A stretch of 64,000 nucleotides of DNA from Neostapfia colusana (GCA_030760725.1 JASWHV010000016.1:47317227-47381226), one strand, 5' to 3'. Positions 31,971 to 42,364 are shown, numbered from the stretch's first letter. The notes: generated from the letters alone by a model not told the origin. Numbers and translations are program-made.

Positions 31971-33875
31971 TTATTGTGACAACAATGTCTTACATTGTTG
32001 ACACGAAAACGGCAAGGCATCCTAAATAATGACTCTTAAAAATATAATTTGGTTACATGCACCACTTCTTTTCAGTGTCAGTGTCTTTAGACGCTAAACT
32101 CGCCCTGATTTTGTCGTCTTCTAAGAAGCTACATGTCTTATTTTAAACAATAAAAACAAGAAACCTTAATCTTATCAAATAGCCAACAAAATGATAACTT
32201 ACTCCTTTAATATCGATCTTACCATCATTTAGATTTCTTAAGTCTATAACTCATAGGTATTTTTTAAGCACCAACTTAACAATATCCAATTAAGACAAGA
32301 ACTTAATTGGTGAATGGAAAATGACTAATTATAGATATTACCATATCCACTCATTAATTGTGCTATCTTCCTTTAGTGACTCAATAAAAATAAAATAAAT
32401 AATAATAATTCTTATTATTTTAGGTATTAGACTATATAATAATACTCCCATTTATCTTATAGATCATTATTACCGTAAATGCATACAATGCATCATTATG
32501 AATATGAAAGAATCTCAAAAGTCTTAGAGGTGAGAACGTCTAGATATGAGAATATTTGTCCAATGATCTTACAATCCCTCCTCGAAATATGGCATGAGCA
32601 TGCCATGATTTTGGAAATAATTTACAAAACTTTACATACAAAGAGATATTCATATCACTTAATTTAGATTATTAAAACATCTCTTAATAATAAAGGAATA
32701 CTTTGTCATTTAATAAAAATATTTTATATGCCTCTGTATTAAGATTGGTATGATACTTAAAAGAAAGATTATAATTATGTTTAAAAACAATTATTTTCTT
32801 ACCAATGTGCTTAACATGTTTAGCAACGTTAAAATATCAAGCCTTACTATTTATCTTCACATGAGTTTCATGTCTATTTACGTAAGTTATGAGGTCGTAC
32901 TGTACATTTTAAGAATGTGCTCTTATAATTCATCATTACTAGATCTTTTCATAAACAAACTCTAAACGAGTGCTAGTATACGTATTTAAGAGTCGGTGAA
33001 TTGATTCTCCAATCCTAATGGTTTATTAGTAATGGTGCAATTTTGGGATTGCCCCCCTTATGGCCTCAACTTACTTATATCTCTCAAAGATATGAGAAAG
33101 GCGTGTTTGGTATGGCTCCACTGCCTTACAGAGCAGCTCTGCTTCAAAACTCTGGGATGTAACAACTCTGTTATGGAGTTAGAGCTGTTCATGGTGATGT
33201 CTGGCTAGAAAACTGTTCTAAGCTTCAGTAAAGAAAGTTTTAATGGTGTAATATCATTGTTACTCGTGTTATACTGATTGTATGTATTTCGAGGATAATA
33301 AAGTGTATATAATTTAAAATATGATATACATTTACACCATTTAGGAAAAAAAATCTCATATAACAATAATAAAATGTATGTACCTATTTTTTACTATTTT
33401 ATATTGAAACACTTGCTCAAACCATAATGATGTGGGAGCAACTAATTATTATTCAAACACATTATATAAATCTGAATTTCCCAAATAAATAAATGAAGCA
33501 TTTAACAAATATTCATGAACGAACGATAGATGTAGAAATACAGCTACCTTAACTAACAACTGAACATGTATTTGTAGAGAATACAAAGTGCAGCACACCA
33601 GAAACCAAATGCAGAGAGCATGAAGCTTTGTGACAGTTTTTTCACCATATAATATTGGTACTGATCATACAAAATTGATGAAGGTATTACAAAAGCACAA
33701 ATGGTCGATCGATCCTAGGTCCCAGAACATGTGCGTGAGATGCTCAGTCAGAACTAAAAGAGCAAATCTTAGTAAAACAATGATCGTGAAATGAGTGACA
33801 TAGCATTCAATCCCATAACCGAATGATTCAAGGTGATTCAAGGTAATATTCGAAACACCTTCAAACTTAAAATTT
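31971..33875. other. AT-rich decayed sequence inside the Copia element
   Basis: No ORF or family motif that I recognise. A short GTGTTTGGTATGGCTCCA stretch near 33105 resembles one end of a MITE, but no partner end was found. Confidence 0.4.
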
Positions 33876-34150
33876 TATCTTTCACGTTGGCTACTTGATA
33901 AAATTTAATTTAACTATATAATCAATATATAAATATTATGTTGTTTTTCACGTTGGCTACTTGACAAAATATAATAGTAAAACCTATTAAAATATAAAAT
34001 TTTATCTTTCACGTTGTTACTTGAGAAAATTTAACTTAAAAATAAAATAAAAATAGTGTGTTTCGTCTTTTATGTTGGCTAGTTAACAAAATACAATACT
34101 AAAAACATCTTAAAACATTAGGATTTTTTATTTTCACATTAGCTACTTGA
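33876..34150. repeat. Degenerate tandem repeat, five units of 61-66 bp
   Basis: The core TTCACGTTGGCTACTTGA recurs at about 33881, 33947, 34008, 34069 and 34133, each followed by an A/T-rich AAAATTTAA-like segment. Spacing is 66, 61, 61 and 64 bp. Confidence 0.8.
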
Positions 34151-34639
34151 AAAAAAAAATTTATAACAAAATAATTATCATGCTTGTCAAATTATTATTT
34201 TAATTAAAGTTTCATGTTAGATCTAATTTAATTAAAATAATAATAAATCTAATAACTTACAGTAGTAGCGAAAGCTCACTAATAAATTACGACACTTAAT
34301 AACTCAAAAATCTTATATCATATACAATACTTAATGATACTTATAATTCTACTATAATCATGTATATGCACATCATAAACATATAAAAATTAATCAAAGA
34401 TTACTAGCATTAATTATGTTGATTTCAACATCATGACTACTTAACTGCTTTTCTAATTAAATCTTCCTGTTGATTTCGATCTAATCAGAAAATCAATTTA
34501 TAAGGTAATAATTAAAATGTAATTCTACATCACCATTAGGCAAAGTGGAAAATATTTAAATTAGCTTAATGACTAATTAAATTATAATAAATGTTATTAA
34601 CAACATTAGTTAAAAGATAAAATTACTATGCTAGATCAA

Positions 34640-35527
34640 CAATTTAGGCGCATCCGCAGTTACACAGCCTAGCGAGATGCGCGTGTAGCGGGTCATGGCT
34701 TTAGCGTGCGCGCGACTGTGGCTGTAGATTGGCCACGGCGCGGCGTCACCCTACATGCGGCAAGCGGCGCTCTCTAGCCGTTGGTGCTCGGCCTTGGCTG
34801 GCGCTAGCATGGGCTGCAGCCCCACTGCCATGGTGGCGCAAGCGGGTCCACATGCGCGGCTGCGCTGTACGGTGTACGCTGAGGCGCAGAATGCTGATAG
34901 GCGCAGCAGCGATGCGACAGAGGTCGGTTGTGTGGCTGAGGGCCGCGGTGTTCTTCTCATCGCAGTAGCAGGTGAAGCCTTGATTTTTCCATGTGCTCAC
35001 AGATAGTTTTTCACTGCCGCACGGCGACCTACTCCAAAAGGCAGTTCGCTACAGGGGTACTTCCCGCCCGGCGTACATGCGGCGTGCGGGATGGTGGGCC
35101 AGGTGCAACGTCGTCGCGCGTGGATGGCCACGAATTGGAGGCGGCGCATGGGGACGGGAGGCGACCGAGAGGGCAGACACCAGCGAGAGCACCATGATTC
35201 AGCGAGAGTGGCGGCCGAAAGCGAAGGACGGCGGGCGTGTGTCGCGCAGAGAATCCGGTCGCGGCGGCTGGGACGAGGACCGGGCGCTGCAGGAATGGGG
35301 TGGCGCCGGACGTAGGAGGTCAAGGCGGCGTCGGATGGAGGAGGCGAGGACGACGGGCGCTGACGCGAAGGACAGGGGTTGGGGCAGAGGCGGGCGACGG
35401 GGGCGGCGGGACGGCGCTAGTAGAGCAGGCGGCGGCGGCGGTTGGGGAGGAGGCGAGCGACGGGGGCGGCGGGACGACGCCAGTAGAGCAGGCGGCGGCA
35501 AGAATGAAAAATGAAGCGCTCGCGATG
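34640..35527. other. GC-rich island in AT-rich surroundings
   Basis: An abrupt change from about 30 percent to about 65 percent GC (estimated by eye). Overlapping open frames occur on both strands, as expected from composition alone, and no protein family is recognised. It lies between the primer-binding site and the RT relic of the Copia element, where gag would be expected but is not seen, so it is probably an insertion or captured sequence. Confidence 0.4.
35394..35502. repeat. 63-bp direct duplication, GC-rich
   Basis: Copies start GCGACGGGGGCGGCGGGACG at 35394 and 35457; the second is truncated at about 35502. Confidence 0.8.
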
Positions 35528-35780
35528 GAAAGGAACGAAGAAACAAGAAGGTTCAGGAAGAAAGGAAAAAGAGAGAAAGAAAGGAAAAAGGAGGAGGAAA
35601 GAGAAAAGGAAAGGAAGGAAAATAGAAGAAAAAAAATAGAAGGAAAGAAGAAAGAAAAAAGGAAAGAAAATTGAAAGAAAGAATAGTGGAAAAAGAAAAG
35701 AAATTAAAAGGAAAGACGAGAGGAAAAAGGGAAAGAAGAAAGGAGAAAAGAAAAGAAAATAGAATGGAAAAATATTAAAA
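35528..35780. repeat. Polypurine (GGAAA/GAAAG-rich) tract
   Basis: About 250 bp almost entirely of A and G on the plus strand, with an uninterrupted purine run of about 67 bases (35556-35622). It directly follows the GC-rich island. Confidence 0.9.
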
Positions 35781-36126
35781 AAAATTAGTGGTTGTTGATA
35801 TAGAATATGTTAGAGTACGATGCGTGCGCGAGCACGTACTAGAAAGGAAAGAATCTTTTGAAGTATGCTGTAAAATTCTAGAAATATTCGTTTGGAGTAG
35901 ATTTTTAGAGTATATGAGTGCGGATAGTCTAAGGCAGTGCACAACAAGTCTAAGTTGTTGATTTTTTTATTCATGAAACTAAGGCTAAGCGGCGGCCAAC
36001 TCTTCCTCAGTGGTGTGACCATGGCATGTGCGCGAGCGCTGATCCAAAAATGTTAGCCTATGGTAAATCGACTACTAAAATCTCGATCTACTCTTTTCTA
36101 TTTTTCCCAACAGATTAGCCATTAGA

Positions 36127-36144
36127 CCTGGCTCTTGATGCCAT
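36127..36144 (-). other. Copia primer-binding site
   Basis: Right after the 5' LTR end (ATATAACA) the minus strand reads A then TGGCATCAAGAGCCAGG, close to the initiator-Met tRNA complement (TGGTATCAGAGC) used by Copia elements. Confidence 0.7.
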
Positions 36145-36510
36145 TGTTATATTTCTGAATTGTTAATGGCTGAATCTGTGGGGTACTTAATATGTGAAAT
36201 TATCAATCTCAGTTGAATTACCTTCGGGTCTGATGACGATAGCAGATGCTGCAGTGATGGATTGACGTAGCGAAGAGTCGACGTCGTGATGGTGACGGCG
36301 GCCGGAGGTGTCGAAGAAGGACGTGGTAGCGTTGGGGCCTTCCCGTCATTGTTGCGCCTGAGTGATCGGTATAGAATAAGTTTGGTCGGCTGCCACGTTG
36401 GTGGCAGTGCCTCTCTTATATAATGCGCAGGGTGAGAGAGAGCCACAACCATTAGAAGGCAAGTGCCCCCGATCAGTGCTTCTAATGAGCCAGACTTGGT
36501 CAAAGATCAA
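36145..36510 (-). repeat. Copia 5' LTR
   Basis: Similar over its length to 28588-28963. The inner end (36145) has the canonical ATATAACA. The outer end lacks the TGTTAGG start of its sister: the sequence goes from GCAGG straight to TTGATC. Confidence 0.75.
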
Positions 36511-37562
36511 CCTGCTTCCCAACACAAGAACTATCTTTTTTGATAGACAGAATACAACCAGAATCGTCTCAATTAGAACTAATGTCGATTATTCTATAAG
36601 TTTGATGTCTATACATATTTTGTAAGTTGTGAATATCTTCCATGGACATTTGGCTGATTTTACTGAAGAGGAAAATATGTGCTTGAAAAGGGAAGAAGAT
36701 GAAGACCAGTTATGCTAGTTTCTGCGCATTTCCTCTCCTACCTTCTTGTTGTCTTACAGCTCTTTAGGCAAGCTGGTGAATGCTGGACCTGGACGGTTCA
36801 CCCAATTTCTGTTGCTCGATCGATGGTGTTTGCACTAGGATGGAATTGGAAATTGATGGGTCGGACCGTTTGCATTTGCCGGCCAAGTTAGATTTTTTGG
36901 CAGTGGACTGGCAGATCAGCAGATGCAACACATGGCCGGTGAAACATCCAAAGGCAGCTTCAGGGAAAGTAAAAAGTAGACATTGACAAAAATCACAAAG
37001 GTAGCATTGGGAAAACTGTGTTGCAGTAAATTTATATCCCGATCAATAAGGTCTTACTTTTTCTCTGATTTTCGAGTGAATAAGGGCCTACTTAGATAGC
37101 GGATTGGGATTCAAATCCTCACAGCTTCATTCGGTTGAATTAAATCTTGACAGTTCGATGCAGTTGAAAGCTGCATGAATTATTGTCTGATCTTTGAACC
37201 TCATTCATCAGAGACGTTTCAAAACGCATTTACATGATAAACAGGGGAATCCCTTTTCTGATTTCTACTGATGTTCACACATAAAGAAAGGTCATACGTC
37301 TCGATGTGAAGCAAACGACATAACGTTTTGTTTGAACAAACAAAGCTAAACACTAGAACACTACAAAATTTGGCGGCCCGCACCGGGACAAGGTGGATCG
37401 ATCTGATACCACCCCCGTCTTGGTTCAGTAAGATTCATGATCCTGCAACGATCGAACAACGGACACTAGTCACACATCTTTCGTAGAAACTTCACAACAA
37501 CAACAACAACAAAAAGAACTGCAAGTGTGGCAAGAGCAGAATCTGACGAGCAAGCAAGCAGC
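36511..37562. other. 3' flank of the HVA22-like gene
   Basis: No further gene seen. A (CAA) run at 37494-37511 lies in the probable 3' untranslated region of the HVA22-like gene. No canonical AATAAA signal was found close to the stop codon on the minus strand. Confidence 0.45.
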
Positions 37563-38362
37563 TCAGCCTGAACTCGCCTTCTTGGGGGTGACGAAGGCGA
37601 GGAACTTGCTCATGGGCTTGTCCTTATCCTTGGACGACGGCGACGACGACGACGACGACGACTTGTCGTCCTTCTTGCCGCTGCCGGAGCCGCCGGCGGT
37701 GAGGCCATGCTTCCGGAGCTGCTCCCGCACGAACTTACCGTAGATGAACGCCGCGCCCCTGAAGTTGGGGAGCACCAGCCACGCGATGAACAGCAGCTTC
37801 AGCTCGTACCAGACCGGTATCCTTGAAACAAAAACCAATTGAAAGATCGGTCGATTTCTGCGGTTTACAAAGGGTTTTCGATGCAGTAGAAGCTTTTGGT
37901 GAAACCGTCAGTTTTTTGTGTGTAGTTACCAGTAGATGAGGGACTCGAGGACCATCTCCATGAGGGTGATGAAGGAGTAGAGAATCCAGTAGGCGAGCCA
38001 CTGCTCGTCGTCCAGCCTCGACGGGCTCTCCATCGCCTGCACCGACGCGTACCTGCCCACCAAACGACATGTCGATCGTAGGTTTTTTAAATCTGATTTT
38101 CCCAACCAAATCCAGAAACTCCTGAAGAAAAAAAAACAGATTTTTTTACTTCTGGACTTACAAGGGGTACAGGAGCATGACGGTCGGCCTGCAAGAACAG
38201 GAAGTCAGAAACTATGTTCATACGCTTATCTCAAGCAAACTACTAGAAGCCGGGAAACAAAGGCAACATACCATGCAATAAAACCATTGAAAAAAATAGA
38301 TGAAACTGCACATACCCTGCAAGGGAGTGAAGGTGGGTGAGGATTGTCCAGAGCTTCCCCAT
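37563..38362 (-). CDS. HVA22: HVA22-like protein (TB2/DP1/HVA22 family), four coding exons
   Basis: Coding exons on the minus strand: 38362-38316, 38188-38162, 38052-37930 and 37821-37563, total 456 nt, 151 residues. Every intron has GT..AG ends and the phases join without error. The ATG at 38362 gives MGKLWTILTHLHSLAG, the usual HVA22 N-terminus. Residues 1-105 are the TB2/DP1 domain: LLYPLYASVQAMESP, DDEQWLAYWILYSF, then WIPVWYELKLLFIAWLVLPN and FRGAAFIYGKFVREQLRKHG. The hydrophobic stretches (about 17-26, 42-65 and 70-85) fit the reticulon-like hairpins that place this family in ER membranes, where it is linked to membrane shaping, traffic and stress tolerance; barley HVA22 is ABA-induced. 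The last 45 residues are low-complexity (a seven-Ser run from a CGA/GAC triplet repeat at about 37638-37661, then Lys/Asp). It is the only intact host gene here. Transcript ends are not known. Confidence 0.95.
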
Positions 38363-38555
38363 CTCCTGCACCCTGTTCTTGGCGAGGTGAGACGGGGGCT
38401 TCTTGGTAGTGGCTTGGCTGCCCTGTCGTCGTCACTCGCAACTTCCTCAGTGGGGGACTGACAGCGGCAACAGGAGATCAGTGAGGCGAGCGAGCCAAGT
38501 GTCCCTTCGCCTGCCTGCCTGGATTTGGATGATGTTTCAGGGTAAGGGGAAGCTG

Positions 38556-38563
38556 TTTTTATA
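38556..38563 (-). promoter_or_regulatory. TATA box of the HVA22-like gene
   Basis: The minus strand reads CTAGTATAAAAACAG, about 195 bp upstream of the ATG. Transcription would start near 38525-38530, giving a 5' leader of roughly 165 nt without an intron. Confidence 0.6.
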
Positions 38564-38675
38564 CTAGAATGGACCGGTGACCAAGAACGAATACACTTGG
38601 ACACTCGGCGTGTCTCCACTGGAGGAGTGTGTTATTCTTTGTCCGTGCGTGACGGGGATCGAAGCGTGGCCAGCT

Positions 38676-38681
38676 CACGTG
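38676..38681. promoter_or_regulatory. G-box upstream of the HVA22-like gene
   Basis: CACGTG in the context GCTCACGTGACGC, about 113 bp upstream of the TATA box. Two more lie at 39194-39199 (CCCACGTGACGG) and 39480-39485 (GCCACGTGGC, a full ABRE). G-box/ABRE sites bound by bZIP factors drive ABA induction of the known barley HVA22 promoter; function here is inferred. Confidence 0.5.
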
Positions 38682-38959
38682 ACGCAGGACGGTACAGCAC
38701 CGACCAGGCGCCTTGTTCGAAAACTCACTGCATCCGTAAATGTTCGAGCTTGGGTTCGCGTGGACTTGCCTTCTGTCTGTAACACGTCAAAAAAATCAAC
38801 GGAATCTGTAAGGTAGGAGGAGTATAAACCTTTTTGATGCAGGAATTGTTCAACGGACCGTACCTGTAGCTTGCACATACCTACAACGAGCTGTAGCTTG
38901 AAAATCACATTCTCGATGGAGTCCTACAGACCCCGTAGATGACGGATCTCGACGTCAAA

Positions 38960-39240
38960 ACGCGCCATTAGGCACAAAGCGACCTGGAGCGGGAGCCGCG
39001 TGGCCCCGGCTGGCGGCGTGCTGGGTCGGTCCGGCATTCAATGCGGCGGCGCCGGCCCGAGCGGCGGGCTGCCGCGTGGACAGGACGGGACAGCCGCGGG
39101 GGCATAAACAAGGCGTCAGGTCGGCGGCAGCTCCACCCGCCGACGTCGCGTGCGCCTGCTTCCGCTTCGTTCGGGCCGCCGGCCTCTGCTGCCCACGTGA
39201 CGGGCACCGTCTGCCACCACAAGAAGCGCCGACCCACACA
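38960..39240. other. GC-rich upstream segment
   Basis: CpG-rich sequence 400-700 bp upstream of the HVA22-like TATA box, with open frames on both strands due to composition. No gene recognised. It may be part of a promoter-distal CpG-rich region. Confidence 0.4.
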
Positions 39241-39292
39241 TGGCGCGCTTGGCCCGTCTGAAAAAAAATGTTGTTTTTCCCTCTACCAGAAA

Positions 39293-39692
39293 CCGACTAA
39301 TTTACAACGGGTCTTAAATTACTTATTTAGTATGTTTTTTTATTTCTGACGATTTCTGTCCATTTAAATTAATTGATTAGAAATAATATTAATTAAGACG
39401 GTCACCATCGTAAATAAGTCCTTATTTACAACGACTGTTCCCAGCCGTCGTATATAAAAGCCTTCGTCAAGGCCCGTGCCACGTGGCGGGCTAGGCACAT
39501 AACTTACGATGGCTTGGACCACAGGTACTTAAAACGGTTTAGATCACATGCCATCGTAAGTAAAGCAGGTTTACTTATGACGGTTTGTACCACAGGCCGT
39601 CGTAAGTAAAATATAACAACTTGTATAGCTGACAATCGTAAATAAGGTTTTTTTTTAAAACAGAAAACAGCTACTCCTGGCACGATGGTCAG
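39293..39692. mobile_element. DNA-transposon remnant with successive hairpins (CACTA-like?)
   Basis: Three inverted repeats follow each other: TCGTAAATAAG/CTTATTTACAACGA (39408-39434), CTTACGATGGC/GCCATCGTAAG (39503-39560) and TTTACTTATGACGG/CCGTCGTAAGTAAA (39570-39610). A recurring GACGG/CGTAAGTAA motif in both orientations resembles subterminal transposase-binding repeats of CACTA elements. Termini are not identified, and the right side is cut by the LTR at 39693. Confidence 0.4.
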
Positions 39693-40201
39693 TGTGACAC
39701 CCGGCTCCGAAAATAGAACCAAGTAAATGTATATGTGTGCCCAGAATGTTCATCACACATACACATGTAATCCGCAAACTGAATTCAGAATATAACCACG
39801 AATAATTAGTGTTTAAGTACTTTATTATAATAACTCAAAGTCTCACTCATGAATCTCTAACTTATTCTTGCAGCGGAAGTCTCTAAACGACAACGGAAAT
39901 AACTAAATAGCAGGCTCCAATCTTCAACTCCACAGGCATGTTGACGGTAGTTCGCACGCCTAGTACTCCGCATGGTCCTCGAAGTACTCATCTCCTGTAG
40001 CTGATGTTTATGTGGTAATGCAAGGGTGAATACATGTCGTACTCAGCAAGTGCAGGAAAAGGCTCATTGCAGCTTACAACAAGGCAGGGAATAAAAAGGC
40101 TCATTGCAGCAAGCAAATTTTATTTCACAAACATGATAAAAATAACAACTAAATCTAGATGAATTTGATCCCAATATAACCAAGTAAAACAACAACATTC
40201 T
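39693..40201 (-). mobile_element. Tekay-type LTR C, part 1 (3' end)
   Basis: On the minus strand this is the LTR 3' end, finishing ...GGTGTCACA at 39693. It is interrupted at 40201 by element B and resumes at 61840 after the ATTCT duplication (40197-40201, 61835-61839). It contains the inverted repeat at 40027-40045. Confidence 0.85.
40027..40045 (-). other. Conserved LTR inverted repeat, copy 4
   Basis: The minus strand reads TGAGTAC, GACAT, GTATTCA: one arm carries a single substitution. It lies 334 bp from the LTR 3' end. Confidence 0.7.
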
Positions 40202-40450
40202 TGTAATACCCTCAAATTCATCTCCATGTATTGCATACATTTTTCATATAGAGAAACATTATAAAAGAAGTAGAAATGAAGAAAAGAACCGTATAAAAAT
40301 AGAGAAAGAATCATAAAAATGGTGGGGAATGGGAAAAAGATAGCTGAAATGAGCCAATTCTAATTTATCGAAGTGCGCTGTCGACACGTCCCCCGGCTGG
40401 CGCCTTCGGAGCTCATCTCTGCGGAAGGGATGAGGTCCAGCCTCGTGAGA

Positions 40451-41014
40451 CACGTGGCGCCTTCGGAGCTCATCTCTGCGGAAGGGGTGAGGTCCGACCG
40501 AAGGACACGTGGCGCCTTCGGAGCTCATCCCTGTGGAAGGGGTGAGGTCCGGCCGAAGGACACGTGGCGCCTTTGGAGGTCGCCCCTGCGGAAGGGGGTG
40601 AGGTCCGGCCGAAAGACACGTGGCTCTTTCGGATCTCTCCTCTGCGGAGAAGGGAGGTCCGGCCTCGCTGGACACGTGGCGCCCTCGGAGCTCGCTTCTG
40701 AAAAAAAGGGAGGTCCGACCCTGCTAGACATGTGGCGCCCTCGGAGCTTGCCTCTGAGGAGAGGGGAGGTCCGACCCCGCTGGACACGTGGCGGCCTCGG
40801 AGCTCGCCTCTGAGGAGAGGGGAGGTCCGGCCCCGCTGGACACGTGGCAACCTCGGAGCTTGCCTCTGAGGAGAGGAGAGGTCCGGCCCCGCTGGACATG
40901 TGGCAGCCTTGGAGCTCGCCTCTGAGGAGAGGGGAGGTTCGGCCCCGCTGGACACGTGGCGGCCTCGGAGCTCGCCTCTAAGGAGAAGGGAGGTCCGGCC
41001 CCGCTGGACACGTG
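40451..41014. repeat. G-box array in element B 5' LTR, eleven units at 55-56 bp
   Basis: CACGTG (or CATGTG at 40729 and 40897) starts at 40451, 40506, 40561, 40617, 40673, 40729, 40785, 40841, 40897, 40953 and 41009: two intervals of 55 bp and eight of 56. Units read GGACACGTGGCG, a CTCGGAGCTCGCC word, CTCTGAGGAGAGG and GGAGGTCCGGCC. Most sites match ACGTGGC. The array starts about 1.9 kb upstream of the HVA22-like TATA box. Confidence 0.95.
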
Positions 41015-41242
41015 ATGGCCTCGGAGCTCGCCCCTGCGGAGCGGGCGAGGCCCTTAGGGGTTTTTCTCCTGTGCGCGGGGATACCTAGTACTGAGGGTAC
41101 CGACACAATCTCCCCAAAAATTTCTAAATTCCCCCATATTGCTGCCGCACCAAATCAATTGGAGATAAGTTTGTTGAAATCCAAAGTTGAGTTGGACTCT
41201 TATTTGAGCTCCAATTTAAGTAGGACTCCTCTTTTCCCCCCT

Positions 41243-41250
41243 TATAAATA
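41243..41250 (+). promoter_or_regulatory. TATA box of element B 5' LTR
   Basis: TATAAATAGAACCC. The Tat element is inserted 27 bp past the box, in the expected start-site region. The sister LTR has the same box at 59726. Confidence 0.7.
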
Positions 41251-41276
41251 GAACCCAAAACCCTCCCTTTTGCCCG

Positions 41277-42364
41277 TGTCGAAGTGTGTGGTCGACACTT
41301 CCCCCGGACCTGCTCTGGGCAGCCCGCGGAGGTTCTTTTTCGGAGGGGCTAGTCGCTTGCGGAGAGCTTCAGCGTAAGGGACGAGTGAGGGAGAAGCTTG
41401 ACACAGTGAGTTTTACGTGGTTCGGGCCGCCAGAGCGTAAAACCCTACGTCCACGGCGAGCAGAGGTGCTCGCCGTATTGCTTGTTGCTCAGAACCGGAG
41501 TCCTAAGCTTGAGGCTGAGTTATGTCTAGGGTGCGAGTTGCTGGAGTGCGAACCCTTGCTAACGTTGCCTACCCGAGCCTTTTATAGTCCAAGGCTCGAG
41601 CGGCTTACAAAGGGGGGCCCGGGACCCGACAGGTGGTCCCGGTGACATTGCCTACCGACTATCGTATCTGTAGTTATGTCGGTAGTTGTCTCTAGCGAAG
41701 GCTTTCGAGTTCTTCCTTCTGCCGTCCTGCCCCTGCCGCAAGCTAGTCGCAGTGGTTGATGACGGCGGGGGCGGCAGGGGATGTCTTGTCGCTGTGTTTA
41801 TTGGCTGGCAGGATTTGACACGACGCGCCAGTCTGCGATGCGACTGGGTGCAACGACACCTGACAGAGGCGTGCTCCGTGTCTTCGCGTCTTGGGAAGGC
41901 GCGGGCCTTGAATACCTTGTACGGGCAAGGTATGGTGCGTCTTTACGCCTGCTGCCTACCGCGCTGGGGCAGGCAGCGCCGTCCTGCTGGCCACGTGGCG
42001 GGTCCGGAGCTCTCCTCTGAGCAGAGGGAGGTCTGGCCCCGCGGGACACGTGGAGCCTTCGGACCTCTCCCCGCGGCGGGGGGAGGTCCGGCTTCTGTCG
42101 GCCACGTGACGTGCCCGGAGCTCTCCTCTGAGGAGAGGGAGGTCCGGCCCCGTGGGACACGTGACGCCTTCGGAGCTCTCCCCGCGGAGGGGGGAGGTCC
42201 GGCTGCTGCTGGCCACGTGGCGGGTCCGGAGCTCTCCTCTGAGGAGAGGGAGGTCCGGCCCCGCTGGACACATGGCGCCTTCGGAGCTCTCCCTGCGGAG
42301 AAGGGCGAGATCCTTAGGAATTTTCCCCTGTGCGCGGGGGTACCCCATATCGAGGGTATCGACA
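41277..42364 (-). mobile_element. Tat element 3' LTR
   Basis: On the minus strand TGTCGATACCC (42364) to ACTTCGACA (41277), 1,088 bp, preceded by the purine-rich GGCCCGGGGGCCAC. CACGTG motifs start at 41992, 42047, 42103, 42158 and 42214 (plus CACATG at 42269), alternating 55 and 56 bp. It keeps the TATA context CCTTGGACTATAAAAGG (minus strand, about 41579-41586). Confidence 0.93.

Larger units (their letters stand above)
28588..36510 (-). mobile_element. Degenerate Copia retrotransposon
   Basis: Two related ~370-bp LTRs (28588-28963 and 36145-36510) in minus orientation bound the element. It has a primer-binding site resembling the initiator-Met tRNA type (36127-36144), a polypurine tract (AAGGGGGTGAT, 28974-28964) and a reverse-transcriptase relic near 29900-30330. 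CCTGC flanks both ends (28583-28587, 36511-36515) and is the likely target duplication, if the first few bases of the 5' LTR have been lost. A Tat solo LTR (30644-31965) is inserted. Large parts (31971-35790) are not recognisable as Copia. Confidence 0.75.
40202..41276 (+). mobile_element. Tekay element B, 5' LTR part 1
   Basis: Starts TGTAATACCCTCAAATTC (one base off the TGTAACACCC start of its sister at 58895). It holds the G-box array 40451-41014 and the TATA box at 41243, and is split at 41276/41277 by the Tat element. The second part is 54157-56239. Outer target duplication ATTCT (40197-40201 with 61835-61839). Confidence 0.92.

Noticed and set aside
33100..33240. A possible MITE starting GTGTTTGGTATGGCTCCA
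   Set aside because: Only one end resembles a known MITE start. No matching inverted end or target duplication was found within a few hundred bases.
34993..35674. ORFs of 145 and 173 codons over the GC-rich island and purine tract
   Set aside because: Composition-driven: Arg/Gly-rich and Lys/Glu-rich translations from GC-rich and GAAAG repeats. Several frames are open at once.
38127..38142. Alternative upstream start or extra exon for the HVA22-like gene from ORFs at 37735-38109 and 38218-38619
   Set aside because: These frames run through the introns and 5' leader. Only the four-exon model gives a full, in-phase HVA22 domain with GT-AG introns.
40259..41088. ORFs of 62-161 codons across the element B array, and similar ones at 41798-42659, 53590-54203 and 58952-59599
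   Set aside because: Same reason: shadows of the tandem array inside LTRs. They are not conserved as proteins between copies.
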